In this document: positions 1-5,542 of the stretch, one piece after another | Numbering within the stretch: position 1 is the first letter of the stretch | Layout of the letters: every line of letters begins with the position of its first letter | Source of the DNA: Synergistales bacterium | GTDB taxonomy: Bacteria; Synergistota; Synergistia; Synergistales; Thermovirgaceae | NCBI GenBank assembly: GCA_018434645.1 | Contig: JAHDOX010000043.1 | Coordinates: forward strand, 1 to 13,018 | Length of the DNA: 13,018 bases | Direction: 5' to 3' | Translations under genes and position numbers: made by a program | The notes under the pieces: generated by a model | Told to the model about the DNA's origin: nothing | Database searches by the model: none | What the model saw: the letters and a program-made list of their open reading frames with translations, nothing else

Positions 1-230
1 GGGAAAACATCCCGGCTCGCAAGCGGAAAGGGGTGTTTCGTCACCGCAAGGCCCGCCACACCCGGCAAGCCCGCCAGCATTTCAGCCTCTTTTTCGTTTC
101 CTCCCGAGACCACTTGCACCCGGTCTTTCCCTCTCACTACCCTCGCTCCACGGCCGCTCTGTTCCAGCAGATCGCACACCCTCGCGACATCAAGACTTCC
201 GCACCGCTCCTTCATCTGAACTACCAGCAT
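1..230 (-). CDS. aroF: 3-deoxy-7-phosphoheptulonate (DAHP) synthase, N-terminal part only (window edge)
   Basis: DAHP synthase condenses phosphoenolpyruvate with erythrose 4-phosphate, the first committed step of aromatic amino acid synthesis in the cytoplasm. Only 76 codons are visible, starting at ATG 230 and open to the window edge. The peptide begins MLVVQMKERCGSLDVARVCD, contains RGKDRVQVVSGG, and ends PFPLASRDVF. This pattern (a MxVV beta strand, a helix, a G-x-x-R-x-V-x-x-V strand, then a LVSREF-like tail) is that of the regulatory ferredoxin-like domain preceding the barrel in type I-beta enzymes such as that of Thermotoga. The catalytic barrel lies outside the window, so the call rests on this domain alone. 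The start is supported by GGAGG nine bases upstream of ATG; an in-frame GTG three codons earlier sits too close to it. The gene lies directly behind an aromatic-rich leader peptide and an intrinsic terminator, which independently supports a role in aromatic synthesis. Confidence 0.7.
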   Translation of the reverse strand, partial: MLVVQMKERCGSLDVARVCDLLEQSGRGARVVRGKDRVQVVSGGNEKEAEMLAGLPGVAGLAVTKHPFPLASRDVF

Positions 231-258
231 CTCTTTCACCCTCCCCGGGAATCGAAAT

Positions 259-297
259 AAAAAAAGCCGGAACTGGATTTGGAATCCGGTTCCGGCT
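259..297 (-). terminator. Intrinsic terminator acting as attenuator before the DAHP synthase gene
   Basis: On the minus strand the 15-base arms AGCCGGAACCGGATT (283-297) and AATCCAGTTCCGGCT (265-279) pair with a single mismatch around a 3-base loop, and are followed by seven T residues (259-265, the first being the last base of the stem). It lies about 30 bp upstream of the DAHP synthase start and about 50 bp downstream of the leader peptide stop. That is where a conditional terminator would be expected, rather than one ending a preceding gene. Confidence 0.9.
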
Positions 298-346
298 GGT
301 ATACTGCTGTTTTTCTTTATTTCTTCTCTGACTCTTTTACCTGTGC

Positions 347-508
347 CTAAGTTCCACCCGAGCAGCGAAGAGTCAAAGGAGCCGATAACGGATTCCCATG
401 CAGTAAAAGACCACTGGCGTAGTAATAACGCCACTGGCCGCCGCTAAAATAAAAGTAGAATCCGCAGTCAAAAAGACCGGTTCTCGCTGCTTTGCGGCTT
501 TCCGCCAT
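347..508 (-). CDS. Aromatic-rich leader peptide (53 aa) of a Phe/Tyr attenuator
   Basis: This small ORF is too short for usual gene callers. It starts at ATG 508 with a strong Shine-Dalgarno AGGAGG seven bases upstream and ends at TAG 347-349. It begins MAESRKAARTG. Residues 13-30 hold four Phe, five Tyr and one Trp, including FYFYF (17-21) and WRYYY (26-30); the remainder is unremarkable (LLLHGNPLSAPLTLRCSGGT). No membrane segment or known domain is apparent. Its role is inferred to be a sensor: a ribosome starved for charged tRNA-Phe or tRNA-Tyr would stall on these codons and change the folding of the RNA downstream. It sits between a promoter and an intrinsic terminator, upstream of a DAHP synthase gene. 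It could instead be a genuine tiny protein, but the arrangement and the RNA complementarity favour a leader peptide. Confidence 0.8.
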   Translation of the reverse strand: MAESRKAARTGLFDCGFYFYFSGGQWRYYYASGLLLHGNPLSAPLTLRCSGGT

Positions 509-569
509 CGGGGCTCCTCCTTTCCTCGCAGATGTCCTTAGATATCTTATCTATTTGTATTGATGAAAC

Positions 570-597
570 ATTCTAGCCAGTTTTTCCGTTTTGTCAA
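570..597 (-). promoter_or_regulatory. Sigma-A-type promoter of the leader peptide and DAHP synthase unit
   Basis: On the minus strand TTGACA (592-597, perfect -35) is separated by 16 bp from TAGAAT (570-575, -10). Transcription would begin near 563, giving a leader of about 55 bases before the leader-peptide ATG. The -35 box ends about 10 bp from the outer end of the insertion sequence, so the promoter appears to lie in the flanking chromosome but immediately next to the element. Confidence 0.7.
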
Positions 598-606
598 ATT
601 TTCGGA

Positions 607-637
607 TTTCCTCAAAAATAATCTCTCCGAAAAAGGG
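607..637 (+). repeat. Left terminal inverted repeat of the insertion sequence
   Basis: It begins TTTCCTCAAAAATAATCTCT and continues CCGAAAAAGGG. The reverse complement of 1980-2010 begins TTTCCTCAAAATAAAATCTC and continues TTCGAAAGGGG. The two match along about 30 bases with one 1-base gap and a few mismatches. The outer match stops abruptly at 607. Confidence 0.75.
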
Positions 638-654
638 TTGTTTCCTCAGAAATT
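607..654 (+). repeat. Tandem 14-bp repeats at the left end of the insertion sequence
   Basis: TTTCCTCAAAAATA (607-620) and TTTCCTCAGAAATT (641-654) match at 12 of 14 positions and are spaced 34 bp apart, about three helical turns. A natural reading is two transposase-binding sites on the left end. I see no equivalent second copy at the same distance inside the right end. Confidence 0.5.
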
Positions 655-680
655 GACAAAAAGGGCAATCATCCCATAAA
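653..680 (+). promoter_or_regulatory. Probable transposase promoter
   Basis: TTGACA (653-658, perfect -35) is followed after 16 bp by CATAAA (675-680), which matches the -10 consensus at four of six positions. Transcription would start near 687. This is downstream of the 5' arm of the large inverted repeat at 663-675, so the element's own transcript would lack that arm. Confidence 0.5.
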
Positions 681-737
681 CCCGTCTCGTTACAAGAGAA
701 ATACAAGCGAGAGGAGGTTTTTCGGGGATGATTGCCC
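658..737 (-). terminator. Large inverted repeat upstream of the transposase; terminator-like on the minus strand
   Basis: GGGCAATCATCCC (663-675) and GGGATGATTGCCC (725-737) are perfect 13-bp arms. Inside them AAACC (678-682) pairs with GGTTT (716-720), and TCTCG (685-689) with CGAGA (708-712), giving one long irregular hairpin. Read on the minus strand it is followed by five T residues (658-662). It could therefore terminate antisense transcripts entering from argH. On the plus strand there is no T tract; the structure instead encloses the first possible ATG (728) and a GAGGAGG sequence (711-717). Confidence 0.6.
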
Positions 738-760
738 GTGTACCGAAAGGAGTATATACC

Positions 761-1972
761 ATGAATGACAAGCACGCTATCATCAAGCACAATGCCAGGG
801 CCTATCAGAAGGGCTCGAAGAAGACGAAGTCGCTGATACTGGAGGATCTTTCGGCGTTGTTGCACATGAACAGGCAGTATCTGGCCTTTCTGTTGAGGAA
901 TACGGGCAGGGTTGTAATGAGAAAGGGGAGAATCGTTGTAGTGTCCGATCCGTGCGTCGACAACACGTCCAGGAGGGGCAGGAAGAAGGTTTACGGCCAT
1001 AATGTTTTGGAGGCGTTGAAGAAGATATGGCCTCTTACGGGATTTGCCTCCTCCAAGCATCTTGTGGCCTTCATACGGCTCAATCACGAGGTGCTTTTCG
1101 CCCATCCCAGGTTCAGGGATAACCTGAACGACAGGACAAGGGGCCTGCTTCTGAAGATATCTGCAGCCACGGCGGACAGGCTGTTGAAGCCTTACAGGGA
1201 CTCGATGAAGCTGAAGAAGCGATACAGGGGCAATCCTTTCAGCAGCAATCTCAAAAGGTCCATAAAGGTGGAGGCGTGGTATGACAACAGGCCTAAGGAG
1301 CCAGGCTACGTGGAGATAGACCTGGTTCAGCACTCTGGCGCGTCGGGGAAGGGGGAATTCGCCTACACCCTCACTGCCACGGAGACATCCACGGGGTGGA
1401 CAGAGCTCAGGGCGCTGAAGAACAAGGCGATGGTATGGACCAGGTTGGCTCTAGAGGAGGTCGTAGAGGCCATGCCCCTACCGGTAAAGAGGTTTCACAG
1501 CGACAACGGTTCAGAGTTCATCAACAGCCATGTCAAAAGGTTCTGTGAGGAAAGGGGGATAGATTTCACCCGGTCGAGGCCGTACACAAAGAATGACGCT
1601 CCTTATGTGGAGAGCAGAAACTGGTCAATGGTAAGGGCCTATGTGGGATGGAGAAGGTACGACACAGATGAAGAACGCGATACACTCGAAAGGTTGGGGA
1701 GACTCATATCGCTGAGGCAGAATCTCTTCATGCCCCATATGAGGCTTGTAGCAAAGAAAAGGGAGGGTGGAAAGGTCCGCAAGATCTACGACACGAACAC
1801 CCCTTTCAACAGGGTCATGCAACAACCAATCCTGAGCGACACCACAAGGGAAAAGCTCATGGCGCTGAAAAACTCCATCGACATAGTCAAACTTTCAGAG
1901 GAAATAGAGAAAACCTCTGCAGAGTTATCCAGACTGTACGAAAGAAAACTCAGGAGGTTAAACTATGATTGA
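761..1972 (+). CDS. Transposase with integrase catalytic core (DDE), ISNCY/ISDol1-like
   Basis: The 403-aa protein catalyses cut-and-join reactions at the element's ends. With the start at ATG 761, an N-terminal DNA-binding region (about residues 10-140, with a helix-turn-helix-like KKTKSLILEDLSALLHMNRQ) precedes the RNase H-fold core. The catalytic triad is visible as EIDLV (D187), HSDNGSEF (D248) and YVESRN (E284), a D-60-D-35-E spacing typical of rve-type enzymes. The C-terminal 45 residues are helical and charged, ending near SRLYERKLRRLNYD. ATG 761 is preferred over ATG 728 because AAAGGAG lies eight bases upstream and because 728 lies within the large hairpin. The gene appears intact, without frameshift, so the element may be active. 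It lies antisense to the surrounding genes, and arginine is visibly often encoded by AGG. The family name is moderately certain. Confidence 0.85.
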   Translation: MNDKHAIIKHNARAYQKGSKKTKSLILEDLSALLHMNRQYLAFLLRNTGRVVMRKGRIVVVSDPCVDNTSRRGRKKVYGHNVLEALKKIWPLTGFASSKHLVAFIRLNHEVLFAHPRFRDNLNDRTRGLLLKISAATADRLLKPYRDSMKLKKRYRGNPFSSNLKRSIKVEAWYDNRPKEPGYVEIDLVQHSGASGKGEFAYTLTATETSTGWTELRALKNKAMVWTRLALEEVVEAMPLPVKRFHSDNGSEFINSHVKRFCEERGIDFTRSRPYTKNDAPYVESRNWSMVRAYVGWRRYDTDEERDTLERLGRLISLRQNLFMPHMRLVAKKREGGKVRKIYDTNTPFNRVMQQPILSDTTREKLMALKNSIDIVKLSEEIEKTSAELSRLYERKLRRLNYD

Positions 1973-1979
1973 GCCGATC

Positions 1980-2010
1980 CCCCTTTCGAAGAGATTTTAT
2001 TTTGAGGAAA
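1980..2010 (-). repeat. Right terminal inverted repeat of the insertion sequence
   Basis: This is the partner of the left repeat, starting just after the transposase stop at 1972 and ending with GAGGAAA at 2004-2010. Only 32 bp separate its outer end from the argH stop codon. Confidence 0.75.
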
Positions 2011-2042
2011 GACGGACGCTTGCGGACGAATCGTACTTTTTT

Positions 2043-3452
2043 CTACAAAGAAAAGCGCGCGGGAAATTCGGCCAGGCGAATACGGTATTGGTCCAGCGTT
2101 TCAAGTCCCCGCTCTATCTGAAGCGCCACCTGCTTGAACGACGTCCCCCCATGGGTGTTTCTCCTGTTCACTGACTGTTCGATGTTCAAAAGGGGCATGA
2201 GGTCTTCTTCCGCCTCCGGAATTAGTTCCTTCCATTCCTCCAGCGAAAGGTTCGTCAGCGCCCTGTACCTGTCGATGCACCATCTTACGGCCGCCCCGAC
2301 TTTTTCGTGGGCCTCCCTGAAGGGGACGCCCTTCATTACGAGGTATTCGGCCACATCGGTCGCCAGGGTAAACCCATCCTCGAAAGAAGCCGCTGCACGT
2401 TCTTCGTTTATGTCTACTCGGGCCACAAGTTGGGGAAGGACTTCCAAAACGTCTTTCGTGATCTGCAAGGATGTCCACAAGGCACGCTTGTCTTCCTGCA
2501 TGTCGCGGTTATATGCAAAGGGAAGGCCTTTGAGAATGACCGCCAGGTCTACAAGATCCCCTACGACTCTGCCGGACCTGCCCCGGATGAGTTCGAGTAC
2601 ATCGGGATTCTTCTTTTGAGGCATCATGCTCGATCCGGTGCAAAACGCGTCGGGCAGCTCGACCCAGCCGAACTCCCGGCTGCTGTAAATGATAAGGTCT
2701 TCCGCCATGCGGCTGGCGTGAAGCATTACCACCGCGAGGGCGTACTGACTGTCCAAAAGATGATCCCTGTGACTAACGGCGTCGAGGCTGTTTTCGGCCA
2801 CTTTCTCGAATCCGAGCAGCCCGGCCGTGTACCCCCTGTCCAATGGGAGTGTGGAACCCGCCAGGGCTCCCGCGCCGAGGGGGCTTTCGTTTATCGATTC
2901 CAGAGCGAAAAGGACCCTCCTGAAGTCCCTCGCAAAGGCCCAGAAATGGGCAAGCCAGTAATGTCCCATGCTGATCGGCTGTGCCTGCTGCAGATGGGTA
3001 TAACCCGGTACTATGATATGCCGATGAGTGATGGCCCTGTCGACCAATGAATCCATCAACATGAGCAACCCGTCTCCGACTCCTACCATCTCTTTTCTCA
3101 AAAACAGCCTCACCGACGTTGCGGACTGGTCGTTTCGGCTCCTGCCGGTATGAAGTTTCGCTCCCACGGGCCCGATTATTTCTGTTAATCTTGCCTCGAT
3201 GTTCATATGGACATCCTCCATGGAAAGCGACGGAGTGAAGGCCCCCTGTCGGATTTCTTCCAGAACCTGTCTCAGCCCATCTTCTATTTTTCCGGATTCT
3301 TCAGGGGTTATCAGTTTAACTTCGGCCAGCATTCTTGCGTGGGCAATGCTTGCATAAATATCGAAAGGAGCCAGTCCCCAGTCAAGGTCAAGGGACTGGG
3401 TGAATTGCTGGACAATTTCCGCCGTATCTTCACGAAACCGTCCGTGCCACAT
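2043..3452 (-). CDS. argH: Argininosuccinate lyase
   Basis: ArgH cleaves argininosuccinate to arginine and fumarate, the last step of arginine synthesis, as a cytoplasmic homotetramer. The 469-aa length fits the family (about 460). The start MWHGRF is typical. SRNDQ (105-109), YTHLQQAQP with the conserved His (H153), and the fumarase/aspartase-superfamily signature GSSMMPQKKNP (273-283) are all present. ATG 3452 is supported by GGAGG nine bases upstream. It follows the ppx-type gene by 24 bp and is probably co-transcribed with it and with DUF501. No other arg gene is visible, so it is separated from the usual argG partner, at least in this window. Its stop is followed by only 32 bp before the insertion sequence, with no terminator of its own in that interval. 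Its natural downstream region was probably interrupted by the insertion. Confidence 0.97.
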   Translation of the reverse strand: MWHGRFREDTAEIVQQFTQSLDLDWGLAPFDIYASIAHARMLAEVKLITPEESGKIEDGLRQVLEEIRQGAFTPSLSMEDVHMNIEARLTEIIGPVGAKLHTGRSRNDQSATSVRLFLRKEMVGVGDGLLMLMDSLVDRAITHRHIIVPGYTHLQQAQPISMGHYWLAHFWAFARDFRRVLFALESINESPLGAGALAGSTLPLDRGYTAGLLGFEKVAENSLDAVSHRDHLLDSQYALAVVMLHASRMAEDLIIYSSREFGWVELPDAFCTGSSMMPQKKNPDVLELIRGRSGRVVGDLVDLAVILKGLPFAYNRDMQEDKRALWTSLQITKDVLEVLPQLVARVDINEERAAASFEDGFTLATDVAEYLVMKGVPFREAHEKVGAAVRWCIDRYRALTNLSLEEWKELIPEAEEDLMPLLNIEQSVNRRNTHGGTSFKQVALQIERGLETLDQYRIRLAEFPARFSL

Positions 3453-3476
3453 AAATGATCGCCTCCAAGAGTTGTT

Positions 3477-4388
3477 TCAACAAAATACCGCAAAGTCCGT
3501 TTCAAGGCCTTCTTCCGCCGCTGCCGCCGCGCAAACCGCCCAAAGGATGTCTGTTTCGCCATGGATATAAGCTTCGAGACCCAGGCAATCCAGGAGCACC
3601 TCGATGACGCAGATGCCCGGGACGATTATGTCGGCTCTCGACGGCTCAAGTCCTGTAACCCTTTGCCTTGCGGACAAATCCATCGCCGAGAGGTTTCGTC
3701 GCAAGCGGCCAAGCTCGCTTTTTCTTATTTTGCACCGGTGCACCCTGGCTGGATGATAATCACGCCAGGGGATCTCCCGCACCATCATGGCTACAGACGA
3801 TGAAGTGCCGCCGACTCCCGCGAGTTTACCAGGGCGGACCCGAAGGTCGCGAAGGATCGCGCGGGCATGCTTCAAAATGCTCGAAGCGTCGTCCCCGTAA
3901 ATTGACGCCATCCTGACGGCTCCCAATCTGAAAGACCTTGCAAATCCCTCACAGGCAAGCTCGAGGCTCCCTCCTCCAAGGTCGAACACAGCATCGGCCC
4001 CTTTTACCCCCAAAAGGGCTCCCTCAAGGCTAAGCCTGGCTTCTTCTTCCCCGGAAACCACCTGAAGCGGCAGCCCGACCGTTTTTTCCATCATGGGGAT
4101 AACATCTTTTACCCCCTCCGCCGACCTGAGGCTATCGGTTGCGAAAAAGCGTGTTCTTCGTGGGAGGATACCCCTTTCTTCAAGCATTTTTGCGGCCTCG
4201 AAAAGGGCTTGCAGCGTGCGCTTTAAAACTTGCGGCGGAAATTTTATCGTTTCGTCGTTTATTCCCTCGGAAAGGCGGCTGTTCCACCGGCCGGAAAGGA
4301 GGTATTTTAACCTTCTGTCCTCATGGACCACCCCTAAACAGCGCACCGAATTGGACCCAAGGTCTATAGCTCCGAAAGCGGTGGTCAT
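3477..4388 (-). CDS. Ppx/GppA-family phosphatase (exopolyphosphatase-like)
   Basis: Members hydrolyse polyphosphate or pppGpp using the ASKHA (actin-like) fold. The 303-aa protein is the short, two-domain form common in Gram-positive-type bacteria. Visible motifs are GAIDLGSNSVR (residues 6-16, phosphate-1 loop), FATDSLRSA (82-90), SGEEEARLSLEGALLG (112-127), FDLGGGSLELA (135-145, phosphate-2 loop), VGGTSSSVAMM (adenosine region) and RADIIVPG near the C-terminus. The usual GGGSTE reads GGGSLE here, a modest deviation. I chose ATG 4388, two bases after the DUF501 stop, because it lies just before the first motif. A TTG at 4415 would overlap DUF501 and add nine lysine-rich residues. Neither start has a convincing Shine-Dalgarno sequence, so translation is probably coupled to DUF501. 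Whether the substrate is polyphosphate or pppGpp cannot be told from sequence. Confidence 0.88.
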   Translation of the reverse strand: MTTAFGAIDLGSNSVRCLGVVHEDRRLKYLLSGRWNSRLSEGINDETIKFPPQVLKRTLQALFEAAKMLEERGILPRRTRFFATDSLRSAEGVKDVIPMMEKTVGLPLQVVSGEEEARLSLEGALLGVKGADAVFDLGGGSLELACEGFARSFRLGAVRMASIYGDDASSILKHARAILRDLRVRPGKLAGVGGTSSSVAMMVREIPWRDYHPARVHRCKIRKSELGRLRRNLSAMDLSARQRVTGLEPSRADIIVPGICVIEVLLDCLGLEAYIHGETDILWAVCAAAAAEEGLETDFAVFC

Positions 4389-4390
4389 GG

Positions 4391-4996
4391 TTACGTCTTT
4401 TCTGTCTTTCTGCAAGGATAATCTTCTTCATCGATCCCGCAGGACGCGGGGATTCTTTGTTCAAGCCATCCGGCCGCGGGGTGATACCCCAGCGCCAGCC
4501 ACGAAGCCGCCTGCAGGTGAAGGCATTTTACCCTTGCCTTTGAAGTATCCCGCGTACCTCCGACCCTTCCCTTGCGGATGCTTTCCCACATTGCTTTCCT
4601 CCTGAAAAGAAAAAACCGCCGCCTTGACCTGGATAAAAGAGCCATCCTCAAAACCGAGTGCCGCAAACCGTAAGCCTTCCACTCGGCGGGCATTTTTTCA
4701 AGAAAAGACTCAAGTTCCCTGACACCCCCCGCGGCCTCGAGTGAATTGCAAGTTTTCACGGCATGGGGACAGCAGAGCCAGAACGTGGTAGGGAAAGGTT
4801 TTCCCCTGTAAAGCGGATGACAAAGAACTACAGAAGGTGCATGCCAAAGACACCGACAAGCGATGCCAAGAATTATTTTTTCATCAAATTTGCGACCCGC
4901 CATTTGGGCCTTGATCGTCTTGAGGTCCGTCGGCCCCGGCCTTTCAAAAAAAAGAGGGGGCTTTGCGCCCCCCACCGCGGCAATAAGGGGTCTCAT
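4391..4996 (-). CDS. DUF501 family protein
   Basis: The function is unknown. The family is small (about 170 aa) and Cys-rich, and in many bacteria lies beside a ppx/gppA gene, as here. Visible family traits are TDLKTIKAQM followed by GIACRC, GKPFPTTFWLCCPHAVKTCN, SLEAAGGVRELESFL, and a C-terminal RVKCLHLQAASWLALG with ASCGIDEEDYPC at the end. With the start at ATG 4996 the protein has 201 residues. Family resemblance begins only near residue 24, and residues 7-18 are encoded by an intrinsic terminator hairpin and its T tract. Other starts are GTG 4975 and ATG 4903; the last has a weak AAGG and would remove the conserved TDLKTIKAQ segment. The ATG at 4996 lies four bases after the S1 gene stop, which would allow translational coupling. 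The downstream ppx-type gene follows within two bases. Confidence 0.75.
   Translation of the reverse strand: MRPLIAAVGGAKPPLFFERPGPTDLKTIKAQMAGRKFDEKIILGIACRCLWHAPSVVLCHPLYRGKPFPTTFWLCCPHAVKTCNSLEAAGGVRELESFLEKMPAEWKAYGLRHSVLRMALLSRSRRRFFLFRRKAMWESIRKGRVGGTRDTSKARVKCLHLQAASWLALGYHPAAGWLEQRIPASCGIDEEDYPCRKTEKT
4946..4974 (-). terminator. Intrinsic terminator after the S1-domain gene, overlapping the 5' end of DUF501
   Basis: On the minus strand GGGGGC, a GCAAA loop and GCCCCC form a 6-bp all-GC stem (7 with a wobble), followed by TC and eight T residues (4946-4953). It lies about 30 bp after the S1 gene stop. In the DUF501 frame the T tract encodes Leu-Phe-Phe. Confidence 0.75.
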
Positions 4997-5000
4997 GAGG

Positions 5001-5417
5001 CTACTTTTTCCCTCTGCCCCTGCTTCCGCGGTTGTCTTTCGCCTTTTTGTTGAGGTCTGAAATTTTCTGGTCGCTTGCCTTAAGGAACGATGCCAGTTTC
5101 TTTTCAAAGTCATTCCCTCCGCCGGCATCGCGCTGTGGACGCGGACGGTCGGGCTTCGGCTGCAGCTTCTTGATGGAAAGGTCTATCCGACCCTTTTCGT
5201 CGATCTTCACCACTTTAGCACGGATTTCCTGTTTGAGCGAGACGACGTCCTCGACTTTCTTGACGAAATCATGGGACAGTTCGGAAATGTGAACCATCGC
5301 CTTCTGACCGGTCGACAGCCTGACAAAGGCTCCGAAGGGCATTATCTGCTCTACGGTTCCCGTCACGATATCACCGGCGTTGACGGTCGCCTGCCGTGAA
5401 TTGTTCTGTTGCTCCAT
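5001..5417 (-). CDS. Small S1-domain RNA-binding protein (YabR/GSP13-like)
   Basis: The 138-aa protein carries one S1 (OB-fold) domain. It runs from GDIVTGTVEQIMPFGAFVRL (about residues 15-34) through AMVHISELSH to KVVKIDEKGRIDLSIKKL (to about residue 88), the canonical order of S1 strands. A basic, proline- and glycine-rich tail of about 50 residues ends RGSRGRGKK. Such proteins bind RNA or ribosomes in the cytoplasm; in Bacillus relatives the homologue is a general-stress protein. ATG 5417 is chosen because homology to S1 proteins starts soon after it and GGAGG lies 12 bases upstream. A longer reading from 5480 would run through promoter-like sequence. Two candidate promoters precede it and an intrinsic terminator follows, so it can be an independent transcript. 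Its specific RNA target is unknown. Confidence 0.88.
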   Translation of the reverse strand: MEQQNNSRQATVNAGDIVTGTVEQIMPFGAFVRLSTGQKAMVHISELSHDFVKKVEDVVSLKQEIRAKVVKIDEKGRIDLSIKKLQPKPDRPRPQRDAGGGNDFEKKLASFLKASDQKISDLNKKAKDNRGSRGRGKK

Positions 5418-5461
5418 GAAATTCGAATACCTCCAATAGATTCGTCCATTTTTTAAATCAT

Positions 5462-5491
5462 AGATTACGGCCTGTACCAAACGAACGTCAA
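5462..5491 (-). promoter_or_regulatory. Candidate promoter proximal to the S1-domain gene
   Basis: On the minus strand TTGACG (5486-5491) is followed after 18 bp by TAATCT (5462-5467). Transcription would begin near 5455, about 38 bases before the S1 gene ATG. Confidence 0.45.
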
Positions 5492-5542
5492 AACTTGACT
5501 GTGCGACCGATCACCTCCGTGCTAATGGCCCTGACGCGCACA

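Larger units (their letters stand above)
259..508 (-). promoter_or_regulatory. Ribosome-mediated transcription attenuator (aromatic amino acids)
   Basis: Three alternative pairings can be traced on the minus strand. Region 1, CGGATTC (458-464), covers leader codons 15-17 just before the Tyr/Phe run. It is a perfect complement of GAATCCG (389-395) in region 2. Region 2, AATCCGTTATCGGCT (380-394, leader codons 39-43), resembles the terminator's 3' arm and can pair at 12 of 15 positions with region 3 (283-297), forming an antiterminator. Regions 3 and 4 (265-279) form the terminator. A ribosome stalled at FYFYF would mask region 1, free region 2 and allow read-through. Efficient translation would permit 1:2 and 3:4 pairing and termination. 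A further small hairpin, TGGCGT/ACGCCA (415-433), places Tyr codons in its loop and may act as a pause. The model is inferred from complementarity only. Confidence 0.75.
607..2010 (+). mobile_element. Insertion sequence of about 1.4 kb with DDE integrase-core transposase (ISNCY/ISDol1-like)
   Basis: The element is bounded by imperfect terminal inverted repeats of about 30 bp (607-637 and 1980-2010) and carries one transposase gene that fills most of it. It sits between the stop of argH (2043) and the promoter of the DAHP synthase unit, opposite in orientation to all neighbouring genes. No clean flanking duplication is visible: CGGA occurs at 603-606 and 2013-2016, but the second copy is offset from the repeat end by two bases, so it is only a weak candidate. 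The family assignment comes from the transposase's overall pattern and is my recollection of the ISDol1 group, not a search. Confidence 0.8.

Noticed and set aside
33..260. Plus-strand ORF of 75 codons
   Set aside because: It is the reverse strand of the DAHP synthase N-terminus and has no ribosome site or family resemblance.
350..360. CGGGTGGAACT on the minus strand, resembling the T-box core GGGTGGnACC
   Set aside because: No stem I, specifier loop or AG-bulge is recognisable, and the bases encode the last leader codons (SGGT and part of the stop). They do not pair with the terminator's 5' arm as a T-box would. The peptide-based attenuator explains the region better.
597..606. AATTTTCGGA next to the insertion sequence, resembling the first ten bases of a CodY box (9 of 10)
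   Set aside because: The other half is absent on either side of the element, and only 9 of 15 positions match the full consensus. A box disrupted by the insertion is possible, but one half-site is too little evidence.
551..1333. Minus-strand ORF of 260 codons across the insertion sequence
   Set aside because: It is antisense to the well-supported transposase, with no recognisable domain and composition typical of a shadow frame.
603..2016. CGGA as a 4-bp target-site duplication (603-606 and 2013-2016)
   Set aside because: The right copy is offset by two bases from the end of the inverted repeat, and a 4-base match near the ends is easily random.
2011..2042. Repeated CGGACG downstream of argH as a possible terminator
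   Set aside because: The copies are direct, not inverted, and give no stable stem followed by a T tract.
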